Numbered from the stretch's first letter, positions 8,415-16,650 are shown. The stretch is 34,153 bases of DNA from DTDR01 sp964505415 (GCA_964505415.1 CAZDHW010000017.1:1-34153); one strand, 5' to 3'. Notes: a model not told the origin generated them from the sequence alone. A program made the numbers and translations.

Positions 8415-9664
8415 TCTTTACCTCCTTTAAAAAGCTGCCTTGATTTTTTTAAAGCACAATATTCACCGCACATAGTGCAAAAATCTTTTTTTATTCCGTA
8501 TCTTTCATATATGGCTCTTGCTTGCTTTTGGTCAAAGCTCAAATTAATCATCTTTTCAAAATCTAATCGCGCACGGGCAAGAGAAAGTTCTTTATCCCGG
8601 GCAATTGCCTTTTTTATTCCTTTGGCAATATCAGCAATGTGGGCCGCCAATTTGGTAATAATCACTCCTTGACGAACATCTTCAATTGTTGGCAGCCCAA
8701 GATGCTCGGAAGGAGTAACATAGCAAAGAAAATCGGCACCATAATAAGCAGCTAAGGCACCACCAATACCGGCAACAAAATGGTCATAAGGAAGACCACT
8801 ATCGGAAACTAAAGGACCAAGAACATAAAAAGGCGCATTGTTACAAATAATCTTTTCCAAAAGGACATTAAAATAAATATGATTTAAAGGGATATGACCC
8901 GGACCTTCAATCATTACTTTTACTTTCTTTTCCCTTGCCCTTTCTTGTAATTCACCCAAAACTAATAATTCAAAAATCTGTGGTTCATCAGTAGCATCCA
9001 AAATTGAACCCGGACGTAAACCGTCGCCTAAGGATAAACAGACATCATATTCTTTGGCCATTGCTAAAATTTCATCAAAATGTTCGTATAAAGGATTCTC
9101 TTTTTTATTATACTTCATCCATTCAATCACTAAGGAACCACCCCGCGAGACAACTCCGCAGATTCTTTTTCTTTTATATAAAACCTCTAAAATCTTTTTA
9201 TTGATTCCGCAATGAATAGTAGCAAAATCAACTCCGTCCTGAAAATGTTTTTCAATGACTTTTAAAAAATCAGCGGGCTTTAATTCAACAAAAGATTTAC
9301 CATTCTTTTTGGCTTCGTAAGGCAGCTGATAAATGGGAACTGTTCCCAAAGGAATTTTGGCTTCCCTTAAAAGGGTTCTTCTTATTTCGTCCAAATCACC
9401 ACCGGTAGATAAATCCATTACGGTATCAGCACCGGCTTCTTCCGCAACTTTTAATTTTTCTAATTCTATTTTTAGGTCACAGATTTCCGGCGAAGTTCCA
9501 ATATTGGCATTAACCTTAGTAGTTAAACCTTTGCCTACTGCGCAACCAATAATATCCCTTTTCCTATTTTTTAAAATTACTATCTCCCCTTTTGCTATCC
9601 CTTTTTCTAATTCCTTTACACTTATACCTTCTTTCTTGGCAATAATTTTTAAATTATCTTTCAT
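8411..9664 (-). CDS. thiC: Phosphomethylpyrimidine synthase ThiC (short form)
   Basis: ThiC is a radical-SAM enzyme that rearranges aminoimidazole ribotide to the HMP-phosphate pyrimidine of thiamine. Visible conserved blocks are VNANIGTSPE (early), DTVMDLSTGGDLDEIR, GTVPIYQ, FATIHCG, EGPGHIPL, GPLVSDSGLPYDH and YVTPSEHLGLP. The C-terminal cluster motif is CTMCGEYC, a CX2CX3C arrangement one residue tighter than the CX2CX4C of the E. coli-type enzyme. I believe this spacing is usual in the short, N-terminally truncated clade to which this 417-residue protein belongs. I chose ATG at 9664, preceded by AAGGGAGCGTT, over an in-frame TTG at 9679. No thiamine riboswitch is evident upstream, since the gene overlaps ricT by 11 bases. 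No other thi genes are nearby. Confidence 0.93.
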   Translation of the reverse strand: MKDNLKIIAKKEGISVKELEKGIAKGEIVILKNRKRDIIGCAVGKGLTTKVNANIGTSPEICDLKIELEKLKVAEEAGADTVMDLSTGGDLDEIRRTLLREAKIPLGTVPIYQLPYEAKKNGKSFVELKPADFLKVIEKHFQDGVDFATIHCGINKKILEVLYKRKRICGVVSRGGSLVIEWMKYNKKENPLYEHFDEILAMAKEYDVCLSLGDGLRPGSILDATDEPQIFELLVLGELQERAREKKVKVMIEGPGHIPLNHIYFNVLLEKIICNNAPFYVLGPLVSDSGLPYDHFVAGIGGALAAYYGADFLCYVTPSEHLGLPTIEDVRQGVIITKLAAHIADIAKGIKKAIARDKELSLARARLDFEKMINLSFDQKQARAIYERYGIKKDFCTMCGEYCALKKSRQLFKGGKE

Positions 9665-10280
9665 AACGCTCCCTTTCAAATTCTAAACAGCATAAAAGGC
9701 GACCGCAAAAACCAGTAATCTTTTCCTTTTTTTCTTCTAATCCTTGGAGCCTAACGGTGCGCAATTTTACATGCGGAGGCTCTTTAAGAAAAGTAGCACA
9801 GCAAAATTTTCGGCCGCAAGGACCATAGCCACCAATCTTACTCATTGCCGCTCGCGGTGGTAAGAGGATAATAAAGGTTTTTTTATTTAAAATTTTTCCC
9901 AATTCTTTTTGAGCACTAAGTAAATCAACTTTTTTATTACTAATCGCATAAAAAACCAATCTTTTTTCATCAAAAGAATAATGGCAGGCAAGGGGAAAGA
10001 TATTTATTCCTTTATCAAAGACAAAATTGACAAATTTTTGATAATAAAAGTTTTCTTTCTCTTTTAATTCATAATATTTTAAGATATCATTCTTATCGGC
10101 TTTTTTAAAAATTACGCCAATTACTTCTTCTTCGTCTTCTAAAAAGTTTTTTACCCTTCCAAAATCTTCACCAAATTTTAATTTTACCAAAACAAAGTCA
10201 TTCTCTTTTATCGCCATCTCCTCCACCGGCTGGCAGGGAATTTCATAAAATTTATGAACTTCCACCAAAACTTTACTCAT
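9654..10280 (-). CDS. ricT: PSP1-domain protein, RicT/YaaT-like
   Basis: The 208-residue protein matches the RicT/YaaT family. The PSP1 core lies at about residues 50-180 with LLPPRAAMSKIGGYGPCGRKFCC (split here as positions 139-161). Two cysteine clusters, C155/C160/C161 and C192/C197/C198 (GFCGRLLCCLE), are the iron-sulfur ligands known from Bacillus RicT. In Bacillus, RicT works with RicA and RicF to direct RNase Y in mRNA maturation; those partners were not seen here. In other phyla it often lies near DNA polymerase III delta-prime and tmk, but here it sits between a GWxTD gene and thiC. It overlaps the upstream gene by 8 bases. Confidence 0.88.
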   Translation of the reverse strand: MSKVLVEVHKFYEIPCQPVEEMAIKENDFVLVKLKFGEDFGRVKNFLEDEEEVIGVIFKKADKNDILKYYELKEKENFYYQKFVNFVFDKGINIFPLACHYSFDEKRLVFYAISNKKVDLLSAQKELGKILNKKTFIILLPPRAAMSKIGGYGPCGRKFCCATFLKEPPHVKLRTVRLQGLEEKKEKITGFCGRLLCCLEFERERYER

Positions 10281-11511
10281 CTCTTATCCCCAATTTTTCC
10301 CTCAGTTCGTAATTTAAATATTTTTCATAATTGGGATAATTCTTTTCTTTTGGGTCATTGGTGTAAAGCAAAACATAACTCCCGTCACCGTGGATATCCA
10401 TAAAAAGATAGTAATAATTTGTCTGAGAATAATACCAATATTCATAGGGTTTAACATCTTCGCCTAAAACCTCAATCTCTTTTTTTTCCGGTTCCCCATA
10501 TTTTAAATAAATTCTTCCCCGGTCAGTTTCCCTGCCCATCTTTCTCAAATGAGAATAATTTTTTTCAACATATTCCAACCTTTTTTTTAAGGTATCTAAA
10601 TTATAAACCCGAAAATAGGTATCCAAATATTTCTTTTTACCAATAATATTCATTTTTCTTACCTTCTCTTTTTCTTTTTTATCTTTTTCCACCAGATAGA
10701 AAAGGGATTCCTTAAAAAAGAGAAGGGAATCGGCTAAAGAGAAGGAGGTCAATCTTTTACTTATTAGATAAAAATCTTTTTTTTCTTCCCAGATTTTTTG
10801 GTTATTTTCCAGAAGAAAAAGGGAAAGAGTTTTTTTACCAACTTTTAATCCTTTTAAAGGTAGCCGATAGGCTTTGGCAATATTTTCATTATTTTTTGAA
10901 ATCTTTATTAAAGAAAAATCTTTTTCCAATTCTCCCTTTTCGTCAAATACCTGATAACCCAAAAAAAGCGTATCTTCCTTAAGATTATATAATTCAAAAT
11001 ATAAATAACCAAAAGAATCTTTATCTAAATCATAAATCCTTTGGGGATTGGGAGTATAATAATAACCGTTGCGATAAAAATGGCCACTCTTTTCATCATA
11101 ACCGCAGGCAGATAAAAAAAGAAAGGAACTCATACTAATATTTTTTTCAAAATCGGGAATGATTAGTGAATCTTCATAGCGATTTTTCAAAATTTCAATC
11201 TGGTAAGAATACCTTCCCTTGGGTAAATAAAGTCCAAAACCATCAATTAGCCATTTTTCTAAATTTTGGAATGAAGAGTAATGGGGCAAAAAAACCTTTT
11301 TTTTCAATTTTTCTTTTTTATTTATCTTTCCCCTTAAAAGGAAATCGATCTCGTAAGAAAAAAAGGCGGTATCATTAATAATTTTTTCTTTCTTTAAAGA
11401 ATTAAGGGGTAAGGAATAGTAAAATTCCACAAAGGAAAAAGAATCCTGGGCCCAAAAAATAGCATAATCTAAGGCAAAAATCTGAAAAAGTAATAAAAAA
11501 GAATAAATCAT
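10273..11511 (-). CDS. GWxTD-domain protein (first of a pair by position, second in transcription)
   Basis: The 412-residue protein has a short signal-like N-terminus (MIYSFLLLFQIFALDYA), a long beta-rich central part and the GWxTD-domain core near the C-terminus. MGRETDRGRIYLKYGEPE (core at residues 326-330) is followed by YEYWYYSQTN and YLFMDIHGDGSYVLLYTND. In the usual motif Gly-Trp-x-Thr-Asp, tryptophan is replaced by arginine here. GWxTD proteins are typical of Bacteroidota, Ignavibacteria, Gemmatimonadota and WOR-3-like lineages. They are secreted or periplasmic, with no established biochemical role. The gene overlaps its paralogue by 4 bases and ricT by 8, so it belongs to the long operon. 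Confidence 0.8.
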   Translation of the reverse strand: MIYSFLLLFQIFALDYAIFWAQDSFSFVEFYYSLPLNSLKKEKIINDTAFFSYEIDFLLRGKINKKEKLKKKVFLPHYSSFQNLEKWLIDGFGLYLPKGRYSYQIEILKNRYEDSLIIPDFEKNISMSSFLFLSACGYDEKSGHFYRNGYYYTPNPQRIYDLDKDSFGYLYFELYNLKEDTLFLGYQVFDEKGELEKDFSLIKISKNNENIAKAYRLPLKGLKVGKKTLSLFLLENNQKIWEEKKDFYLISKRLTSFSLADSLLFFKESLFYLVEKDKKEKEKVRKMNIIGKKKYLDTYFRVYNLDTLKKRLEYVEKNYSHLRKMGRETDRGRIYLKYGEPEKKEIEVLGEDVKPYEYWYYSQTNYYYLFMDIHGDGSYVLLYTNDPKEKNYPNYEKYLNYELREKLGIRDE

Positions 11512-12551
11512 TTCTCACTCACCAAAATATATTCACCAAAACCTTTAAAATCGACAAAAGTAAATACTTTATTATATTGATAATAATACCATTTGATATA
11601 AGGCTTGCGATCAATCTCATAAGGAAAGTTTTCAATATAATCAGGCTCACCATACTGAAAATAAATTTTTGCCCGGTCAGAAAAAACACCCTTATCGCCC
11701 CGGGAAAAATTCTTTTCACAATAGTCAACCTTTCTAAAATATTCTTCTTCCGAGATATCCTTCTTTTCCCAAAATTCCTGCCATTTAGTTAGCCGTTCTT
11801 CTCTTTTGGCTTTTTTTAATTCTTCCATTTCCTTGGGAGTGGCTACATAGATTAAATAGGTAATTTTTTTAAAATATTCTTTATCGGAAAGATAAAAGGG
11901 AATTGTAAAATAAAAAGAAAAGGGTTTTTTAAATTTTTCCTTTAAAAATTCAATCCGATAATTACCACTTTGGGAAAAGAGGTTAATATCGGTAAGATAG
12001 ATTTTTAAATAATTGGTTACCGAATCTTTTTTAATTATCCGTTCTTCCGGATTAATAATTTGATAAAAAATTGGCTCTTTAAGTTGATAAGGAAAAATTT
12101 GAAATATTAAAGAATCGCCAATGGTAAGATTGGCCTCTTCCCGATGGTTAACTTTGATAAAAATATTTGGCTTTTTTAAATCAATAGTAAATTTTTTCTC
12201 AAATTCCCTTTCGGCATTTAAATCCTTAATAAAGATTTTAAAATCATTTTTTAAACTTTTGTTAAAAAGGGCAATGTTAAAGAAACCCGTTTTATTCTTA
12301 TTACTTTGGGTTTCTTCGTAATCACTCACCATGGTGGTATCAAGTTTTTCAAAAAGTTTACCATTTATATATAATTGAAACAAAAGATAATTTTTATATC
12401 CTTCTTGGTCATAAATAAAGATTAAATCGTAATAAGGAATTTTATATTCTACGTTTAAATAAAGGGTTTCTTGGTGATAAAAATAATGGTAATCAATATG
12501 GGGTAAAAAATCTATTTGATTAAGAAAGAAATAGATAAAGGAAAACAGCAT
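11508..12551 (-). CDS. GWxTD-domain-like protein with degenerate motif
   Basis: This 347-residue paralogue of the next gene has the same plan: a short hydrophobic N-terminus, a beta-rich middle and a C-terminal GWxTD-like region. The core reads GVFSDRAKIYFQYGEPD (residues 288 on), so both Trp and Thr of the family motif are lost. The flanking YGEPD and WYYYQYN pattern, matching YGEPE and WYYSQTN in the neighbour, supports the assignment. The pair probably forms a surface or periplasmic heteromer (inference). It is the first gene of the 12-gene overlapping cluster. A TTGACT-17-TATAAT promoter ends only 5 bases before its ATG, suggesting a leaderless transcript. Confidence 0.72.
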   Translation of the reverse strand: MLFSFIYFFLNQIDFLPHIDYHYFYHQETLYLNVEYKIPYYDLIFIYDQEGYKNYLLFQLYINGKLFEKLDTTMVSDYEETQSNKNKTGFFNIALFNKSLKNDFKIFIKDLNAEREFEKKFTIDLKKPNIFIKVNHREEANLTIGDSLIFQIFPYQLKEPIFYQIINPEERIIKKDSVTNYLKIYLTDINLFSQSGNYRIEFLKEKFKKPFSFYFTIPFYLSDKEYFKKITYLIYVATPKEMEELKKAKREERLTKWQEFWEKKDISEEEYFRKVDYCEKNFSRGDKGVFSDRAKIYFQYGEPDYIENFPYEIDRKPYIKWYYYQYNKVFTFVDFKGFGEYILVSEK

Positions 12552-12556
12552 TAAAA

Positions 12557-12585
12557 ATTATAAAATAAATTTTTCTAAAAGTCAA
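12557..12585 (-). promoter_or_regulatory. Sigma-70 promoter of the 12-gene cluster
   Basis: On the minus strand: TTGACT (12580-12585), 17-base spacer, TATAAT (12557-12562). Only five bases separate the -10 box from the ATG at 12551, so transcription should start at or beside the start codon, and no Shine-Dalgarno sequence fits. Confidence 0.75.
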
Positions 12586-12600
12586 AATAAAAGATTTTAG

Positions 12601-12622
12601 TGCGACCAATTTTAAAGTCGCA
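12601..12622. promoter_or_regulatory. Dyad symmetry, candidate activator site
   Basis: TGCGAC (12601-12606) and GTCGCA (12617-12622) form a perfect 6+6 inverted repeat with a 10-base spacer. It lies about 85-105 bases upstream of the sigma-54-type promoter, where enhancer-binding activators commonly bind. It could instead regulate the divergent cluster promoter, which ends 16 bases away. No activator gene is in the window, so its role is inferred. Confidence 0.4.
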
Positions 12623-12705
12623 ATTAGTTTTTAAATTTGCCAAAATTGGAAAAAGATAAGTTGTTGAAATTAGATAACTTTTAAAATAATCAAAAATCAA
12701 AAATC

Positions 12706-12721
12706 TGGCAAGGTTTTTGCT
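12706..12721 (+). promoter_or_regulatory. Sigma-54 (-24/-12) promoter for the sensor kinase
   Basis: TGGCAAGGTTTTTGCT matches the sigma-54 pattern, with GG and GC exactly 10 bases apart and TGGCA and TTGC elements in place. The predicted start is near 12732, giving a leader of about 20 nt that holds the AGGGGGA ribosome-binding site (12741-12747). No equally good sigma-70 promoter was found for this gene. Confidence 0.55.
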
Positions 12722-12751
12722 TTCTATTTTTTGGCATAATAGGGGGAAGTA

Positions 12752-14551
12752 TTGAATTTAGAGCTTTTTAGGGAAATTTTTGACAATTTTGTTGAGCCCG
12801 TTTATTTGGTTGACCCGGAAAATTATACTATTCTTTATGTGAATAAGGTTTTAAAAGAAAAATTTGGTGAATGTGTTGGTCAAAAATGTTATTATGTTTT
12901 CCAAAATCTTTCTTCTCCTTGTAATTTCTGTTCTAATAAATACCTTTATCGAAATCCAGAAAAACCTTATATTTGGCTTCACAAAAATTTGAAAAATAAT
13001 CGGTGGTATAAATGTATTGACCAGTTTATTAAATATAACGGAAAATTTTTACGTTTAGAAATAGCAATTGATGTTACCAAAGAGATAATAAAAAGTAACT
13101 TGTTAAAAGAAAAAGTAAAAGAATATGCCGATCTTTTTGAAAATGTTCCGGTACCTTTATACCGAACTACTCTGGAGGGAAAATTTATAAAAGTGAACAA
13201 AGCAATGAGGGAACTCTTTGGTTATTCCCGAAAAGATTTTCAAAAAATTAAGGCTGAGGACCTTTATTACCAACCCCAAGACCGGAAAAAATTTATCAAA
13301 AGGATAGAAAAATTTGGCTATGTGGAAGATTACGAGGTAAGATTGAAAACTAAGGATGGTCGGGTTTTAAATTGCCAATTATCAACAAGAGCAATTAAAA
13401 ATGCTGATAACCAAATTGTTGCTTTTGAAGGAATGATAAAGGATATTACCTTAGAAAAAAGTTTTAGAAAACTTCTTAAAGATAAAGTCAAAAAAGAAAA
13501 AGAAGATAATAACCCTTTGATTACCCAACTTTCTTTAATCCATGATTTCTATAACCTTTTACAAGTAATTTTAAATAATCTTTTATTAATAAAAAACTAT
13601 TGCCAAAAAAAAGAACTTTTAAAGATAGAAGCCACTATTGAGCAATTGAAAGCAATCATTTTAAAAAGCCAAAAGTTGACCACTGCTTTAACCAAAATAG
13701 ATATTGAAAAATTGAGAAAAAAAGATTTAGTGGATATCAAAAAAGTGGTGGAAAGGGCCTTAGACCTTTTTGAGAAGAAAGAAGAAATTATCTTTTTTGT
13801 CAACCTTCCGGATGATATAAAAGTTATTGGTTGGGAAAACCAGTTATTAACCCTTTTTCTTAACCTAATTAAAAATGCCTGGGAAGCCAAAAAGGGAGAG
13901 AAAGCGAAAATTGAAATCGTGGGTGAGATTGTGAAAAAAGAGGAAAAAGATTATTTAAAGATTTCTTTTAAAGATTATGGTAAAGGAATAAAAGAAGAAG
14001 AGCGGAAGAAAGTTTTTCAACTTTATTCCTCAAAAAAACATTTAGGAATCGGCTTGCTTATCGTCTCGGAGATTATTAAGAATCACCAAGGAATGGTTGA
14101 GATAGAAAGTGAAGAGAATAATTTTACTATTTTCCATATTTATTTACCAATCGCTAAGAGAAAAGATAAAAAAAGAATCCTTTTGATTGGTGAAAACAGC
14201 AATCTCTTAGCAATAATAAAAAATATTCTTCACTTCCATAACTACGAATTTCATTACCAAAGAGAGATAGAAAAAGGAATAAAAAGTTATCAGGAAGCGA
14301 AAGAAAGAAATGAACCCTTTTTGGCAATTTTTTATGATACCCTTTATCCCCAACTACCTCAAGAGATAAAAGATTTTAAAAAATTTCTTGATTCTGACCC
14401 AAAAACAAAGATAATTTACTCGGCCTTTATTAAAGAAGAAGATTTTAAAAATTTTGAGATTTTTAATAATAATTTTATCTTTTTAAAAAAGCCTTACACT
14501 ACGGAAGAGTTCTTAAAAGTTCTTAATTCTCTTGTAAAAAACGATAAATAA
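12752..14551 (+). CDS. PAS-domain sensor histidine kinase with degenerate receiver
   Basis: This 599-residue soluble protein starts at TTG, 5 bases after AGGGGGA. PAS 1 is at about 1-110 and carries cysteines C41, C46, C57 and C60 (the KCYY...PCNFC pattern), possibly metal or redox sensing. PAS 2 is at about 122-238. The phospho-acceptor H264 is in IHDFYNLL. The ATP-binding domain covers about 350-467: N371/N375 in NLIKNAWEAK, DYGKGI at 408-413 and LGIGL at 431-435. The C-terminal 125 residues are receiver-like: D529 (AIFYDTLYP) and K580 (LKKPY) are kept, but the N-terminal acidic pair is replaced by LIGEN, so Mg2+ binding is doubtful. There are no membrane segments, so it should sense a cytoplasmic signal. 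It converges with the next gene, overlapping by 29 bases. Confidence 0.88.
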   Translation: MNLELFREIFDNFVEPVYLVDPENYTILYVNKVLKEKFGECVGQKCYYVFQNLSSPCNFCSNKYLYRNPEKPYIWLHKNLKNNRWYKCIDQFIKYNGKFLRLEIAIDVTKEIIKSNLLKEKVKEYADLFENVPVPLYRTTLEGKFIKVNKAMRELFGYSRKDFQKIKAEDLYYQPQDRKKFIKRIEKFGYVEDYEVRLKTKDGRVLNCQLSTRAIKNADNQIVAFEGMIKDITLEKSFRKLLKDKVKKEKEDNNPLITQLSLIHDFYNLLQVILNNLLLIKNYCQKKELLKIEATIEQLKAIILKSQKLTTALTKIDIEKLRKKDLVDIKKVVERALDLFEKKEEIIFFVNLPDDIKVIGWENQLLTLFLNLIKNAWEAKKGEKAKIEIVGEIVKKEEKDYLKISFKDYGKGIKEEERKKVFQLYSSKKHLGIGLLIVSEIIKNHQGMVEIESEENNFTIFHIYLPIAKRKDKKRILLIGENSNLLAIIKNILHFHNYEFHYQREIEKGIKSYQEAKERNEPFLAIFYDTLYPQLPQEIKDFKKFLDSDPKTKIIYSAFIKEEDFKNFEIFNNNFIFLKKPYTTEEFLKVLNSLVKNDK

Positions 14552-15626
14552 ATTGGGCTATTCGCTTTCGGCCGTTAATCGCTTTAAATTTTGCTAAATT
14601 CTTTTTCAATTGAAAACCCAAATCAGTTAGAAGAATCTGATCCAAATAAAATATCAACTCTTTGATATTGGGTGTATAAAAACCTATTTTTTCCTTAGTT
14701 ATGAATTGGATATTGCCCAATTCTTGGCCGTAAAGATAATGATACACCAAAATGGGAACTTGGGAACAAATGGCTTCGCTCAAAGAAAGGGAACCGGCCT
14801 TTAAAATCGCCACATCACTTAAAGCAAAAAGTTCCGCCATCTTTTCGTAATAAGAAAAAATTCTAATCTTTTTACCTTCGGAAAAATTGTTTTTTAACTT
14901 ATTATAAAGTTCTAAATTTCTACCGGTAACACAGATTAAAAAATAATCCCTTTCTTTATATAACTTTTTAACAATAGTTTCGATCTTCCCCCAGCCTTCA
15001 CTGCCACCAAGAATTAAGACCACCTTTTTATTTTTTTCAATCCCGTATATTTCTTTTAATTCTTCTTTATTATAAGAAAAATCAAACTCCTCTCTTAAAG
15101 GAATACCAAAATAAGGGGGAAGATTTTTTAATTTTTTAAAATTTTTAAGATAAGGCTTACCAAAGGGATAGATTATCAAATCAGCTTTTTTTTGAAACCA
15201 ACCGGTATGGTATTTTTGAAGTTCAATACCCACAATAATAAATTTTATCTCTTTGTAAAACCTTTGGGCACATTCAAAAGGAAAATGGTTTAAAAGGGGA
15301 TGAAGAGAAATTATCGCCTTAACATCTTTATATTTTTCGAAAAAATCTGCTAAATAGTGAGGAGTGAAAAACTCAACAATTTTATTAAGATAATGATACC
15401 AGATTTTCCAATTGGTGAAATACCACAAAAATCCCCAAAATAAAGGAAAATTTTGGGTTATCAGGGAATAGTTTTTCGGAAAATTATAAAAAGGTTTCTT
15501 GGTGGCTTCTAAAAAGAAATCGGGAAGAGAGCATTCAATACCATATTTTTTAAATTCTTCGGCTAAGGCATAGGCAACAGTCATATGCCCACCACCTGTT
15601 TGAGAGGTGAAGAAGAGAATTTTCAT
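14523..15626 (-). CDS. MGDG-synthase/MurG-type (GT28) glycosyltransferase
   Basis: The 367-residue protein has the N-terminal motif SQTGGGHMTVAYALAEEF (GGGH at 11-14), characteristic of diacylglycerol glycosyltransferases such as UgtP and MGD synthase. An SLHPLLN segment follows near residue 119. In the C-half, LILGGSEGWGKIE (near 205) begins the nucleotide-sugar domain, and ILKAGSLSLSEAICSQVPILVY (positions 274-295) is the donor-binding site. It probably glycosylates a membrane lipid at the inner face of the cytoplasmic membrane, with the sugar donor unknown. It is transcribed divergently from the LolA-like gene. A -10 box TATAAT at 15638-15643 lies 11 bases before the ATG. Confidence 0.85.
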   Translation of the reverse strand: MKILFFTSQTGGGHMTVAYALAEEFKKYGIECSLPDFFLEATKKPFYNFPKNYSLITQNFPLFWGFLWYFTNWKIWYHYLNKIVEFFTPHYLADFFEKYKDVKAIISLHPLLNHFPFECAQRFYKEIKFIIVGIELQKYHTGWFQKKADLIIYPFGKPYLKNFKKLKNLPPYFGIPLREEFDFSYNKEELKEIYGIEKNKKVVLILGGSEGWGKIETIVKKLYKERDYFLICVTGRNLELYNKLKNNFSEGKKIRIFSYYEKMAELFALSDVAILKAGSLSLSEAICSQVPILVYHYLYGQELGNIQFITKEKIGFYTPNIKELIFYLDQILLTDLGFQLKKNLAKFKAINGRKRIAQFIYRFLQEN

Positions 15627-15637
15627 AATTTTATAAT

Positions 15638-15664
15638 ATTATAAGTAAAAGATTTTAATTTCAA
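15638..15664 (-). promoter_or_regulatory. Promoter of the GT28 glycosyltransferase gene
   Basis: On the minus strand: TTGAAA (15659-15664), a 15-base spacer (short) and TATAAT (15638-15643). The leader would be only a few nucleotides, with no Shine-Dalgarno sequence. Confidence 0.5.
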
Positions 15665-15668
15665 TAAA

Positions 15669-15696
15669 TTGAAAAAATTTTTTATTTTTTTATAAT
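15669..15696 (+). promoter_or_regulatory. Promoter of the LolA-like/thioesterase/rimO operon
   Basis: TTGAAA (15669-15674), 16-base spacer, TATAAT (15691-15696). Only 5 bases separate it from the ATG at 15702, so the transcript is predicted to be leaderless. It sits back to back with the divergent promoter at 15638-15664. Confidence 0.7.
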
Positions 15697-15701
15697 AGTT
15701 T

Positions 15702-16253
15702 ATGAATTATTTATTGATTTTTCTTTTGTTAACAACTATTAAAAACGAAAAGGAAGTTTATAAAAAGATAAAAAACTTTTATCTTAACCTCAAAACTATT
15801 ACCGGCACCTTTATCCAAAGAGAATGTGACCAAGAAAGCGGTCTCTGCTTAGAATTTCGGGGAAAATTTTATATCAAAAAACCGAATTATTTAAGATTAT
15901 TAATTGAAGAACCAGAAAAAGGATTAATAGTAGCTGATGGTGAAAGTCTTTATTTTTATTATCGCCAAGATAGTCTGATTCAAAAATATTCAATCAACGA
16001 ATTTAATCCTTTTCTTATTTTTTTCCAGATAATGAAAGATACTATTTTCCCCCACATTGAAGAAAAAGGGAAAAAATACTACCTTTTAACTTTTTCTTTA
16101 CCCTATTACCGATTAAATTTACAATTAAGAAAAAAAGATTTTTTAATTGAAAAGATAAAGTATGAATGGGAAAAAAGAGATTTAGAGATTCTTCTTTATT
16201 CCCAAAAAATAAACCAAAATTTAAGCGACACTCTTTTTAAAATAAAAAAATAA
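15702..16253 (+). CDS. LolA-like outer-membrane lipoprotein carrier
   Basis: The 183-residue protein has a short hydrophobic signal-like N-terminus (MNYLLIFLLLTT). It then shows the LolA-fold pattern: a helix, then LKTITGTFIQRECDQESG, then RGKFYIKKPNYLRLLIEEP and LIVADGESLYFYYRQDSLIQKY, each spanning the strands that form the open barrel. LolA carries lipoproteins across the periplasm to the outer membrane (family knowledge). Sequence identity to proteobacterial LolA looks low, so LolA-like is safer than LolA. It is first in a three-gene plus-strand operon and ends one base before the thioesterase start. Confidence 0.75.
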   Translation: MNYLLIFLLLTTIKNEKEVYKKIKNFYLNLKTITGTFIQRECDQESGLCLEFRGKFYIKKPNYLRLLIEEPEKGLIVADGESLYFYYRQDSLIQKYSINEFNPFLIFFQIMKDTIFPHIEEKGKKYYLLTFSLPYYRLNLQLRKKDFLIEKIKYEWEKRDLEILLYSQKINQNLSDTLFKIKK

Positions 16254-16254
16254 T

Positions 16255-16650
16255 ATGCTTATCAAATCAAGCGATTACTGTTTTGCTTGCGGTAAAAAAA
16301 ATCCCATCGGTTTCCAATTATCTATTTGGGAAACTGGAAATGGGGTAAAAACGGAATTTATTGTTAAAAAAGAGTTTGAAGGTTATAAAGATATTGTCCA
16401 CGGTGGTATTGTCGCCACCCTCCTTGACGAAATGATTGCCTGGGCCTGTCGGAAAAAGGGCTACCAAGCAGTAACGGCGGAGTTAACTGTTCGGTATAAA
16501 AAACCGATGGTAATCAATCAAAAATATTTTGCCTTTGGCGAGATAAAAAAAATTCATCACCGGTTGATTATCGGCGAAAGTAAAATTGTTGACGAAAGCG
16601 ATAACTTAATTGCCTTTGCCCAGGCAAAGATGTACATAACTGATAAGTGA
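16255..16650 (+). CDS. PaaI-type hot-dog thioesterase
   Basis: The 131-residue single hot-dog domain shows KDIVHGGIVATLLDEMIAWA (residues 42-61), with the HGG turn and the acidic residue of the central helix used by PaaI-like acyl-CoA thioesterases. TAELTVRYKKPM gives the following strand. An N-terminal CFACGKKNPIGF, near residues 9-20, is also common in this subgroup. The likely reaction is hydrolysis of an acyl-CoA of unknown chain; the biological substrate cannot be read from sequence. The ATG lies one base after the LolA-like stop, and its own stop overlaps the rimO GTG start (GTGA), so the three genes are translationally coupled. Confidence 0.85.
   Translation: MLIKSSDYCFACGKKNPIGFQLSIWETGNGVKTEFIVKKEFEGYKDIVHGGIVATLLDEMIAWACRKKGYQAVTAELTVRYKKPMVINQKYFAFGEIKKIHHRLIIGESKIVDESDNLIAFAQAKMYITDK

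Noticed and set aside
9664..9780. Thiamine riboswitch before thiC.
   Set aside because: The upstream gene runs through this region with conserved RicT cysteine motifs and there is no room for a separate leader.
12735..12740. CATAAT as a sigma-70 -10 box for the sensor kinase.
   Set aside because: No -35 element lies at a suitable distance, whereas the sigma-54 pattern just upstream has exact spacing.
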